Assembly (NCBI GenBank): GCA_001898995.1
Contig: MKVZ01000017.1
Span: 422,541-486,540 of the forward strand
Reading direction: 5' to 3'
From: Rhizobiales bacterium 63-22
GTDB taxonomy: Bacteria; Pseudomonadota; Alphaproteobacteria; Rhizobiales; Rhizobiaceae
DNA: 64,000 nt
Shown: piece after piece, positions 42,005 to 51,092 of the stretch
Position numbering within the stretch: the stretch's first letter is position 1
How the letters are laid out: each line of letters begins with the position of its first letter
Notes under the pieces: generated by a model
Seen by the model: the letters and a program-made list of their open reading frames with translations, nothing else
Databases searched by the model: none
What the model was told of the DNA's origin: nothing
Position numbers and translations under genes: made by a program

Positions 42005-45000
42005 TTAGACCAGTTCCACGTCCACGACGCCCGGAATGGCCTTCATGGCGCTCGCCACTTGCGGGCTGACACGGTAGCGGTGCGGCAGTTCGATCTCCAC
42101 CTCGCGCTGGCCGTTGTCCTTGATGACGATCAGACTGACCTGCCCATCGCCGCGCATGTTGAAATGCGGGGCGATGTGGCGGATGGCCTCAGCCGAGCGA
42201 AGGTAAAGCCGCATCGCCTTCTGCATGCGGCAGGCTTCGTCCTCCAGCGACTGCACGGTCTGGATGCGCAGGCTGATCCCTTCCGGGCGGTCCTCCGCCT
42301 GCACGGTGATGACCACCGACTTGCCGCTTTCGAGCAGGTCGCGATATTGCGCCAGACCCTCGGAGAACAGCACCGCCTCGAACTGGCCGCTCGCATCCGA
42401 CAATTGCACGATGCCCATCTTGTTGCCTGTGCGGGTCTTGCGCTCCTGACGCGCCGTCACCGTGCCGGCAAGCCGCCCGGCATTGGCGCCGCGCTTGACG
42501 GCGGCGGAGAACTCCATCCAGCTTTGCACGCGCATGCGGCCCAGCACGGCGCGATATTCGTCGAGCGGATGCGCCGACAGATAGAAGCCGACGGCCTGAT
42601 ATTCACGATGCAGCATTTCCGAGGGCAGCCACGGCGCGGCCTGCGGCAGGATCAGCTTTTCCTTCGGTGCACCGGACAGGCCGAAAATATCCGACTGGCC
42701 GCTTACCGCGTTTTCCTGTGCACGCTGCGCGAAGCCCATGATGCGGTCGATGCCGGCGCTCATGGCCGGCCGGTCGCGTCCGAAGCAATCCAGTGCGCCG
42801 GCATTGATAAGGCTTTCCAGCACGCGGCGGTTGACGATGCGCGGATCGATGCGTTCGCAGAAATCCTCAAGGCTTTCGAACGGCTTGCGGCCGCGGACGT
42901 CCACGATGTGGTCCACCGCCGCCTCGCCCACGCCCTTGATGGCGGCCAGCGAATAAAAGATCTGCCGCTCGCCGACCTCGAAAGGACGGAACGAAGTCAT
43001 GACCGAGGGCGGCACCACTTCGATGCCCAGACGATTGGCCTCACGGCGGAAATCGTTGAGCTTGTCGGTGTTCGACATATCGTAGGTCATCGACGCCGCG
43101 AGGAACTCGACCGGGTGATGCGCCTTCATATAGGCCGTCTGGTAGGAGACGATGGCATAAGCCGCCGCATGCGACTTGTTGAAGCCGTAATCGGCGAACT
43201 TGGCCAGAAGGTCGAAGATGAAATCGGCCTGCGGCTTGCCGACGCCGCGCTCCACCGCGCCCTCCACGAAGCGGGTGCGCTGCATGTCCATTTCCGCGCG
43301 GATCTTCTTGCCCATGGCGCGGCGCAGCAGATCCGCTTCGCCGAGCGAATAGCCGGACAGTTCCTGCGCGATCTGCATCACCTGTTCCTGATAGACGATG
43401 ACGCCCTGCGTCTCCTTCACCAGATGATCGATCTTGGGATGGATTGAGGCGATCTCCTCCTCTCCGTTCTTGCGCGCATTATAGGTGGGGATGTTCTCCA
43501 TCGGGCCGGGGCGGTAGAGCGCCACCAGCGCGATGATATCCTCGATGCGGTCGGGGCGCATGCCGAGCAGCGCCTTGCGCATGCCCGCGCTTTCGACCTG
43601 GAACACGCCGACCGTCTCGCCACGCGACAGCATTTCATAGGTTGGCCCGTCATCGAGCGGCAGGCGGGTAAGGTCGATCTCGAGGCCCTTACGCGCGACC
43701 AGCTTCAACGCCGTCTCCAGCACGGTCAGCGTTTTCAGGCCGAGAAAGTCGAATTTGACCAGTCCCGCCTGCTCGACCCATTTCATGTTGAACTGGGTGA
43801 CGGGCATGTCGGAGCGCGGATCGCGGTACATCGGCACCAGTTCCGACAGCGGACGGTCGCCTATCACGATGCCGGCGGCGTGGGTGGAAGCGTGGCGATA
43901 CAGACCTTCGAGCTTGAGGGCGATATCGAGAAGCCGTCCCACCACCGGCTCCTTCTCGCGCTCCTCGATCAGTTTCGGCTCGGTTTCGATGGCCTGCGCC
44001 AGCGAAACGGGATTGGCCGGGTTCTGCGGCACCAGCTTGCACAGCCGGTCCACCTGCCCGTAGGGCATTTCCAGAACGCGGCCCACATCGCGCAATACCG
44101 CGCGTGCCTGCAACGTACCGAAGGTGATGATCTGCGCCACCTGATCGCGGCCGTATTTCTCCTGCACGTAGCGGATCACCTCCTCGCGGCGGTCCTGGCA
44201 GAAGTCGATGTCGAAGTCGGGCATCGACACGCGGTCGGGATTGAGGAAGCGCTCGAAAAGCAGCGAGAAGCGCAGCGGATCGACGTCTGTGATGGTGAGC
44301 GCATAGGCAACAAGCGAGCCCGCGCCCGAACCGCGCCCCGGCCCCACCGGAATGCCATGCGCCTTGGCCCATTTGATGAAGTCCGAGACGATGAGGAAGT
44401 AGCCCGGAAACTTCATGCGGGTAATGACGCCGATCTCATACTCCAGGCGTTCGGCATATTGCTCGGCCGTATAGCCCTCGGCTAAACCCGTCATTTCAAG
44501 ACGTATCTTGAGGCCTTCGCGCGCCTGCCGCGCCAACTCGTCGGCCTCCGCCTGCAAGGCGGCCTCGGCATCTTCCGAATCGCCGGTGAAGCGCGGCAGG
44601 ATCGGCCTGCGCGTGTCGGTGTACCATGAACAGCGCTGCGCGACCTCCACCGTATTGTCCAGCGCCTCCGGCAGATCGGCAAAGAGCGCCGCCATTTCCG
44701 TCCGGCTTTTCAGATAATGATCCGGTGTCAGGCGGCGGCGGTCGTCGTTTGAGAGTATCTGCCCTTCCGCAATCGCCAGAAGCGCGTCATGCGCCTCGAA
44801 ATCCTCGGCCTTGAGGAAAAATGCCTCGTTAGTGGCGACCAGCGGCAGTTCCATCGCATAGGCGAGTTCCACCGTCCTCGCCTCCAGCGCCCGGTCATAG
44901 CCGGCATGGCGCTGCAATTCGACATAGAGCCGGTCGCCGAAGCTCTTCTTCAGGAAATCCAGCCGCGCCTCGGCCCGGTCCGGCCGGTCAGCGGCAAGCG

Positions 45001-45481
45001 CACGGCCGATGGGGCCGAACGGGCCGCCCGACAGCACGATCACATCCTTCGAGCACTCCGGCAGCCAGCCGGCCTCGATATGGATCGGGTCGCCCGGCGG
45101 CGTAGCGAGAAAAGCGCGGCTCACCAGCCGCACCATGTTCGCGTAGCCCTCTTCCGTCGCCGCCAGCAACACCAGCGACGCCAGATCGAGAGCCAGTTTC
45201 CGGTTCACATTGCGCCCATTCTCGACATGATCGCCGAAGGCCACGTCGATCTGGCAGCCGATGATCGGTTGCAGGCCCTCCTTCGACGCCTTCTGGGCGA
45301 ATTCCAGCGCCCCGAACAGATTGTTGGTATCCGTCACCGCAATGGCCGGCGCTTCGTCCGCGACGGCCTGCTTGATGATCTTGCCGAGCGGCAGCGCGCC
45401 CTCGAGCAGGGAATAGGCCGAGTGTACGCGCAGATGCACGAAGCGCGGCGCCGACAATCCTTCCCCTGCTCCATCGCCCAT
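42005..45481 (-). CDS. dnaE: DNA polymerase III alpha subunit DnaE
   Basis: The 1158-residue replicative polymerase has an N-terminal PHP domain (FVHLRVHSAYSLLEGALPLGKIIKQA) and the catalytic palm with PDFDIDFCQDRREEVI. Also visible are the finger/clamp-binding parts (GIVIGDRPLSELVPMYRD, VIVYQEQVMQIAQELSGY), a helix-hairpin-helix region and an OB fold near the C-terminus (AGTVTARQERKTRTGNKMGIVQLSDASGQFEAVLF). ATG 45481 follows CGGAGCGG. Upstream on the same strand is the 28-codon SOS-type gene, 152 bases away. Confidence 0.97.
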   Translation of the reverse strand: MGDGAGEGLSAPRFVHLRVHSAYSLLEGALPLGKIIKQAVADEAPAIAVTDTNNLFGALEFAQKASKEGLQPIIGCQIDVAFGDHVENGRNVNRKLALDLASLVLLAATEEGYANMVRLVSRAFLATPPGDPIHIEAGWLPECSKDVIVLSGGPFGPIGRALAADRPDRAEARLDFLKKSFGDRLYVELQRHAGYDRALEARTVELAYAMELPLVATNEAFFLKAEDFEAHDALLAIAEGQILSNDDRRRLTPDHYLKSRTEMAALFADLPEALDNTVEVAQRCSWYTDTRRPILPRFTGDSEDAEAALQAEADELARQAREGLKIRLEMTGLAEGYTAEQYAERLEYEIGVITRMKFPGYFLIVSDFIKWAKAHGIPVGPGRGSGAGSLVAYALTITDVDPLRFSLLFERFLNPDRVSMPDFDIDFCQDRREEVIRYVQEKYGRDQVAQIITFGTLQARAVLRDVGRVLEMPYGQVDRLCKLVPQNPANPVSLAQAIETEPKLIEEREKEPVVGRLLDIALKLEGLYRHASTHAAGIVIGDRPLSELVPMYRDPRSDMPVTQFNMKWVEQAGLVKFDFLGLKTLTVLETALKLVARKGLEIDLTRLPLDDGPTYEMLSRGETVGVFQVESAGMRKALLGMRPDRIEDIIALVALYRPGPMENIPTYNARKNGEEEIASIHPKIDHLVKETQGVIVYQEQVMQIAQELSGYSLGEADLLRRAMGKKIRAEMDMQRTRFVEGAVERGVGKPQADFIFDLLAKFADYGFNKSHAAAYAIVSYQTAYMKAHHPVEFLAASMTYDMSNTDKLNDFRREANRLGIEVVPPSVMTSFRPFEVGERQIFYSLAAIKGVGEAAVDHIVDVRGRKPFESLEDFCERIDPRIVNRRVLESLINAGALDCFGRDRPAMSAGIDRIMGFAQRAQENAVSGQSDIFGLSGAPKEKLILPQAAPWLPSEMLHREYQAVGFYLSAHPLDEYRAVLGRMRVQSWMEFSAAVKRGANAGRLAGTVTARQERKTRTGNKMGIVQLSDASGQFEAVLFSEGLAQYRDLLESGKSVVITVQAEDRPEGISLRIQTVQSLEDEACRMQKAMRLYLRSAEAIRHIAPHFNMRGDGQVSLIVIKDNGQREVEIELPHRYRVSPQVASAMKAIPGVVDVELV

Positions 45482-45633
45482 CGCATCCGCTCCGATCAAA
45501 ACCGCGTGGACGTAACCGCCCGCTTCCGACTCTCATGTACCTGCCCGGCAGTTTCGGCAAATAGAGCGGCGGAGTCCAGCGCGGACCGTTCCGGTGTCAC
45601 GTCGGCTCACAGGAGATGTCCCTGTCAAGCCTC

Positions 45634-45720
45634 TCAGATGGCGCTGACCCAGATGGCGAAAGTGGCGATGAACAGGCTGATCGAGATGAAGGCCAGAATG
45701 TCATGGATAAGATCGGTCAT
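45634..45720 (-). CDS. 28-residue SOS-type single-span membrane peptide, SidA-like
   Basis: The ORF runs ATG (45720) to TGA (45634-45636), 28 codons. The peptide starts MTDLIHDILAFI and ends ATFAIWVSAI: a short polar N-terminus, then an almost continuous hydrophobic helix. AGAGGAG sits about seven bases before the ATG. Upstream is an exact LexA box (45758-45772). Caulobacter SidA is a 29-residue inner-membrane SOS division inhibitor with the same architecture. Equivalence is inferred from architecture and regulation, not from a sequence search. The gene lies between dnaE and lolD on the dnaE strand, transcribed toward dnaE. Confidence 0.8.
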   Translation of the reverse strand: MTDLIHDILAFISISLFIATFAIWVSAI

Positions 45721-45736
45721 GGCGAAACTCCTCTTT

Positions 45737-45772
45737 GTTCACTTATGTTTATTTTTTGTTCTATTTTTGTTC
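45737..45772 (-). promoter_or_regulatory. LexA box and half-site array upstream of the small membrane peptide
   Basis: GTTC-TATTTTT-GTTC (45758-45772) fits GTTC-N7-GTTC exactly. Two more half-sites lie on the same phase: GTTT at 45747-45750 and GTTC at 45737-45740, giving spacings of 10, 11 and 11 bases. On the gene strand TTGACT (a -35-like hexamer, near 45778-45783) directly precedes the box. The start codon is 38 bases downstream of the box. Confidence 0.82.
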
Positions 45773-46010
45773 CAAAGTCAATCGCGATCTTCCGGCCCAT
45801 TTATTTTAGGGTTTACGAATAGTGAACGGTAGCCGCAGGCTCGAACCGGCGGTTCGGGCCATCAGGCGGCAATCAGGGATGGTGTGAAAAAGGCGGCGGC
45901 TGGAACCCCGCTACCCCTCTCTCTGGGGGGCCGGCGCTCTTGTTCCGCCCGGACATGAATGACCCGCATCCATGCGAAAGCCCGTGATGTTTCAGGGCCG
46001 CATGCCGGCC

Positions 46011-46693
<683 letters not shown>

Positions 46694-46694
<1 letters not shown>

Positions 46695-48049
46695 TATTCG
46701 TACCTCAATGCTTCGACCGGATCGAGCCTGGCTGCGCGCCATGCCGGGAAAATGGTAGCGAGGAAAGACAGACCCAGCGCCATGCCGATGACGGACAGCG
46801 TCTCGCCCATATCCATGCGCGCCGGCAACTGGCTCAGGAAATAGAGTTCCGGGTTGAACAACGTCGTACCCGAGAGCCACGAGAAGAAATCGCGCAACCG
46901 CTCTATATTGAGGCAGACGACGACTCCGAGGATCACGCCGGCCAATGTGCCGGCGGTGCCGATGGCAGCCCCCGTCATCAGGAAGATGCGCAATATCGCG
47001 CCGCGCGTCGCACCCATGGTACGCAATATGGCGATGTCGCGTCCCTTGTCCTTCACCAGCATGATGAGGCCGGAAATGATATTGAGCGCCGCCACAAGCA
47101 CGATCAGCGTCAGGATCATGAACATCACGTTGCGCTCGACTTCCAGCGCCGAGAAGAAAGTATGGTTGCGCTGCCGCCAGTCGACCAGCGACAATTGCCG
47201 CGCGGCGACTTTCTCAATGGGCGCACGCAGCGCATCCACATTGTCGGGATTATCGACGAAGATTTCCAGCGACTGCACCTTCCCTTCCTGATTGAAGAAA
47301 AGCTGCGCCTCCGAAAGCGGCATCATGACGATGGAACTGTCATATTCCGACATGCCGATCTCGAAGATCGCCACCACCTTGTAGGCCTTGACACGCGGAT
47401 TGACGCCGAACGGCGTCACGTCGCCGTCGGGCGAGATGATGCGCAGCGTGTCGCCGACGGAAAGGCCGAGATTTTCCGCCATGCGCGTGCCGATGGCGAC
47501 GCCGCCGCTCTGGTCGAAGCCTTTCAGCGTGCCCTGTTTTATATTGCCGGAAACCAGCTTGAGCTTGTCGAGGTCCTGTTCACGCAGACCCCGCACCAGC
47601 GCGCCGGTCCCGGCGCCGATATTGCCCTGCACCAGCGCCTGCCCTTCCACCACCGGAATGGCGAACTTGACGCCGGGAATGGCGTCGATGCGCGGGATAA
47701 GCGTGGCGTAATCGTCCAGCGGCCGGTCCATCGGCTGCATGATGAGATGGCCGTTGATTCCCAGAATCCGGCTCAGAAGCTCGGCGCGAAAGCCGTTCAT
47801 CACCGCCATGACGATGATGAGCGTGGCCACGCCCAGCATGATGCCGGTAAAGGAAAACCCGGCAATGACGGAGATGAAGGTCTCGCGGCGGCGCGCGCGC
47901 AGATAACGCCAGGCTATCATGCGCTCGAAGGCCGAGAACGCACCGGATTTCGGTGCGTTGCGTGGTGCCTGCTTCGGCTCCTTCGGTGCCGATCCGGCCT
48001 TGGCCCTCACCGTCGCACCGCCCGACTTCGCTGCCGCCGCCTCGCTCAT
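46694..48049 (-). CDS. lolC: Lipoprotein-releasing system permease (LolC/LolE family)
   Basis: The 451-residue permease has an N-terminal cytoplasmic extension, a first helix ([32 protein letters not shown]), a large periplasmic domain, and three C-terminal helices with [26 protein letters not shown], the coupling segment of the MacB/FtsX family. Only one permease gene is present here, so the transporter is probably a LolC/E-type homodimer (LolF-like). It overlaps proS by four bases and lolD by one. Confidence 0.93.
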
Positions 48050-49374
48050 GCCACACCCACCAGAAGATTTATGGCAGCCTCCACGGTGAGGTTCTGCCGT
48101 TCGCCGGTCCTGCGGTCCTTGATCTCGACCTCGCCAGCGGAAACGCCGCGCGGACCCACGATCACCTGATGCGGCAGGCCGATCAGGTCCATGGTAGCGA
48201 ATTTCGCGCCGGGACGCTCGTCCTTGTCGTCCAGCAGGGGATCGAGGCCGGCATTGGTCAGAGCTTCATAGAGCTTCTCGCTCACGCCGTCGCAGGCCCC
48301 GTCACCCGGCTTCATATTGACGATGCCCGCGCCGAAGGGCGCGATCGACTTCGGCCAGATGATGCCGGCGTCGTCGTGGGAAGCCTCGATGGTCGCCGCC
48401 ACGAGGCGCGAGGGGCCGATGCCGTAGGACCCCATAGATACGGCATGTTCCTTGCCGTCCGGCCCCTGCACCTTCGCACCCATCGGCTCGGAATATTTGG
48501 TGCCGAAATGGAAGATATGGCCGACTTCGATGCCGCGCGCGGAAAGCCGGTCGTCCGGCTTCACCTCTTCCCATGCCGCCTTGTCGTGCATCTCGTCGGT
48601 GGCGGCGTAAGGCGTGGTCCAGCGCGTGACGATATCGGTCAGTTGCGCGTCGTTACGGAAATCCGTGTCGGCGCCAGGCACGGCGAGGCCGAGATAGGTG
48701 CGGTCGCAGAAGACCTGGCTCTCGCCGGTCTCGGCCAGAATGATGAATTCATGGCTGAGATCGCCGCCGATGGGCCCGGTGTCGGCGCGCATCGGGATTG
48801 CTTGCAGGCCGATGCGTGCGAAAGTGCGCAGGTAGGAGACGAACATGCGATAATAGGCCATCTTCGCACCCTCGTAATCGAGGTCGAAGGAATAGGCGTC
48901 CTTCATCAGGAACTCGCGCGAGCGCATGACGCCGAAACGCGGACGCACCTCGTCGCGGAATTTCCACTGGATATGGTAGAGGTTGAGCGGCAGGTCCTTA
49001 TAGGAGCGCACATAGGCGCGGAAAATATCCGTCACCATTTCCTCGTTGGTCGGGCCGAAGAGCATTTCACGCTCCTGCCGGTCCTTGATGCGCAGCATTT
49101 CCTTGCCGTAGGCGTCGTAACGGCCGCTTTCACGCCAGAGGTCGGCCGACTGTATGGTCGGCATCAGAATTTCATTGGCTCCCGCGCGATTCTGCTCCTC
49201 GCGGATGATGGTGCAGACCTTGTCCAGCACCTTGAGGCCGATCGGTAACCATGAATAGATACCCGCCGACTGCTGACGGATCATGCCCGAGCGCAGCATC
49301 AACCGGTGGGAGACGATTTCCGCCTCCTTGGGGTTTTCTTTCAGAATGGGCAAAAAGTACTGCGACAGACGCAT
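48046..49374 (-). CDS. proS: Proline-tRNA ligase, short alphaproteobacterial type
   Basis: The 442-residue class II synthetase starts [46 protein letters not shown]. It has motif 2 ([27 protein letters not shown]) and motif 3 ([16 protein letters not shown]). It lacks the roughly 180-residue editing insertion of the E. coli enzyme, as is usual in this group. ATG 49374, after GGTGGTGA, is the family start; the frame is open to 49425. The last four bases overlap the lolC start. Confidence 0.96.
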   Translation of the reverse strand: MRLSQYFLPILKENPKEAEIVSHRLMLRSGMIRQQSAGIYSWLPIGLKVLDKVCTIIREEQNRAGANEILMPTIQSADLWRESGRYDAYGKEMLRIKDRQEREMLFGPTNEEMVTDIFRAYVRSYKDLPLNLYHIQWKFRDEVRPRFGVMRSREFLMKDAYSFDLDYEGAKMAYYRMFVSYLRTFARIGLQAIPMRADTGPIGGDLSHEFIILAETGESQVFCDRTYLGLAVPGADTDFRNDAQLTDIVTRWTTPYAATDEMHDKAAWEEVKPDDRLSARGIEVGHIFHFGTKYSEPMGAKVQGPDGKEHAVSMGSYGIGPSRLVAATIEASHDDAGIIWPKSIAPFGAGIVNMKPGDGACDGVSEKLYEALTNAGLDPLLDDKDERPGAKFATMDLIGLPHQVIVGPRGVSAGEVEIKDRRTGERQNLTVEAAINLLVGVA

Positions 49375-49767
49375 CGTCACCACCGAATGAGAGAGGCTTG
49401 CCTGACTGCTCCGGGAATCAGGCAAAAATTAAGCATATTTGACGGTTTCTTACCGGGTTATCCGGCGAATGGAAACCCGGTTGTGGAATGGATTTGAAGT
49501 TTGAAGCAGGCTTTGTGACCGGCTTGAGAGAAGCCCCGACCGACGCTCCGCAGGTGCATCCGACGCAATTGCAGTGAAGACCGATCCTTTTTCCTAAAGC
49601 CGCTTCGGTTGGCCCTGTCTTCGGCGGAATAAATTAGCATTTTCGAATTCACATTCAATTTCAAAGCATTACAAAGGCGTTACCCATGGCGGACATATAT
49701 GCGAAGGAAATGTGACGAGGAAGAAGATTTTTCGTGACAAAAGCTGTGCAATCCGCTATTTTTTTCA

Positions 49768-49919
49768 TCATAAAAGTCACAACGGAATAAAACCGTTGGT
49801 TTCACGCGGTCAAAGTCTTGGGAGGATGGATCCAGGCGCGAATTTCCGCGGCCGCCAGGAAACTGGAAAAGGGTCGAACGCGTATTGAACTGGCAAGGCG
49901 CAAGCCTTGCTTTTTTTTT
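49768..49919 (+). ncRNA. Candidate small RNA
   Basis: A textbook terminator (GCAAGGC-GCAA-GCCTTGC, 49893-49910, then nine T) stands on the plus strand although both flanking genes are on the minus strand. Upstream are two more hairpins: CGCG-AATTTC-CGCG (49837-49850) and CCAG-GAAA-CTGG (49855-49866, a GNRA tetraloop). A GGGAGGATGGA stretch (49820-49830) could pair with ribosome binding sites or be one. A promoter-like GTGACA (49734-49739) and CTATTT (49756-49761) with 16-base spacing would give an RNA of about 150 nt starting near 49768. The 5' end is a guess. Confidence 0.45.
49893..49919 (+). terminator. Isolated rho-independent terminator
   Basis: GCAAGGC (49893-49899) and GCCTTGC (49904-49910) with a GCAA loop, followed by nine consecutive T (49911-49919). 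There is no plus-strand protein gene within several kilobases upstream. Confidence 0.85.
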
Positions 49920-50384
49920 GCACTTGCGGCTGACCGTGCTGCGGCAGGAAATCCCGACGATAACACACTGATTTTGTGGGATTTAAATAGGACGCGCCGC
50001 AGCCGACGCAGGCATACTAAACGGCAAGTAAAACCGTTTTCGCCTCACCTGCGTCAAGAAATCGTGCCGCACGGTTTGCCCGATATAAAATGACGATGAT
50101 TCAATGGCTTAAAGGAACCCGCATTTTATCGGATTCAGGAAATTTGATTTAAGCTATTGTTTTTACAAATGTCTTCATTCCGAAATCCGTTTCCGCTTTC
50201 GGGAAGCGCGACTTAGTGAAAAATCATCGGATTTTGATTCAACCAGAGCTATATTCCGGCCATCCTCGCCGTTTCATGTGACAAGGGAAGCGCTGCCTAA
50301 TTTTCAGGCAGAAAACTCCGGTCAATACAGAAGGAGCAATCTCTCCATCCTTTTTCCGTATTTCCAGACCGGGAGCGTCACACG

Positions 50385-50654
50385 CTATTTCATATCCGGT
50401 ATGAAGTGAGGAATATCATCGAAGGTCAGGCCGCTCATTTGCGTGATATAATAATAGAGCGCGAAGATGATGGTAGCGACCAGCGTGGTGCGCAGGAAGG
50501 CGCGGCCGATGCGCGGTTTCAACGGCGCGCTGGAGACGGTGCCAAGCGTGACGTCCTTTTCTTCCCCTTGCGTGCGCAGGCCCAGCGGCAGCATGGTGAA
50601 CAGCGTCATCCACCAGACGATGAAATAGATGGCTATGCCGGAAATGAGCGTCAT
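50385..50654 (-). CDS. DUF1467 family membrane protein
   Basis: The 89-residue protein has two hydrophobic helices (residues 2-24 with IYFIVWWMTLFTMLPLG, and 56-75 with TTLVATIIFALYYYI) separated by a charged loop. This matches DUF1467, small alphaproteobacterial inner-membrane proteins of unknown role. GAGGAGG precedes ATG 50654. It starts four bases after the mce stop and is the last gene of rnj-mce-DUF1467. Confidence 0.9.
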   Translation of the reverse strand: MTLISGIAIYFIVWWMTLFTMLPLGLRTQGEEKDVTLGTVSSAPLKPRIGRAFLRTTLVATIIFALYYYITQMSGLTFDDIPHFIPDMK

Positions 50655-50658
50655 ATGC

Positions 50659-51063
50659 TCATGCCTCCTCAAGTTCGATCAGCGCGCCGTTGAAATCCTT
50701 CGGATGCAGGAACAGCACCGGCTTGCCATGCGCCCCGGTCTTCGGCTCGCCATCGCCGAAGATGCGTGCGCCCTCCGCCCTGAGCCGGTCGCGCGCGGCG
50801 GCAATGTCACCCACCTCGTAGCACAGATGATGGATGCCGCCGGACGGATTCTTCTCAAGAAAGGCAGCGATGGGAGATGCCTCGCCCAGCGGCTCCAGCA
50901 ATTCGATCTTCGTGTTGCCCACATCTACGAACACCACTGTCACCCCATGCTCCGGCAAGGCTTGCGGCTCGGTGACGGCCGCGCCGAACCCGTCGCGATA
51001 AAGCGCTGCCGCCGCCTTTATATCCGGCACGGCGATCGCAACATGGTTCAGGCGTTCGAGCAT
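50659..51063 (-). CDS. mce: Methylmalonyl-CoA epimerase
   Basis: The 134-residue VOC-fold enzyme converts (S)- to (R)-methylmalonyl-CoA between PCC and the mutase. Metal ligands are visible in RLNHVAIAVPD, GGIHHLCYEV and ALIELEE. It is located 29 bases after rnj, not with pccBA-scpA at 14238-19934, an arrangement common in this lineage. ATG 51063 gives the usual length; a GTG two codons upstream is an alternative. Confidence 0.95.
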   Translation of the reverse strand: MLERLNHVAIAVPDIKAAAALYRDGFGAAVTEPQALPEHGVTVVFVDVGNTKIELLEPLGEASPIAAFLEKNPSGGIHHLCYEVGDIAAARDRLRAEGARIFGDGEPKTGAHGKPVLFLHPKDFNGALIELEEA

Positions 51064-51092
51064 CGGCACCGTCTCCCTTCGGCGACACGAAA

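Larger units (their letters stand above)
49375..50384. other. AT-rich intergenic region of about 1 kb
   Basis: This is the longest stretch without a recognised gene. It is clearly more AT-rich than its surroundings. Open frames at 49458-49664 (minus) and 49818-50093 (plus) have no signal, no family resemblance and no convincing start. It contains a promoter-like pair, structured hairpins and a strong isolated terminator on the plus strand (see the candidate sRNA). The rest shows nothing I can name. Confidence 0.6.

Noticed and set aside
45838..46010. Hairpins between the SOS gene and lolD (CGAACC-GGC-GGTTCG near 45840, AGGGCCG/CGGCCCT near 45992)
   Set aside because: Neither has a T run in the right place, and the sequences are GC-rich and non-repeated. 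I do not call terminators or RNAs from them.
49458..49664. 68-codon minus-strand frame between proS and the candidate sRNA
   Set aside because: It has no ribosome binding site, no hydrophobic signal and no family pattern; it could be chance in AT-rich DNA.
49818..50093. 91-codon plus-strand frame starting within GGGAGGATGG
   Set aside because: Although a Shine-Dalgarno-like GGAGG is present, the frame runs straight through the strong terminator at 49893-49919, so transcription should end before most of it is read.
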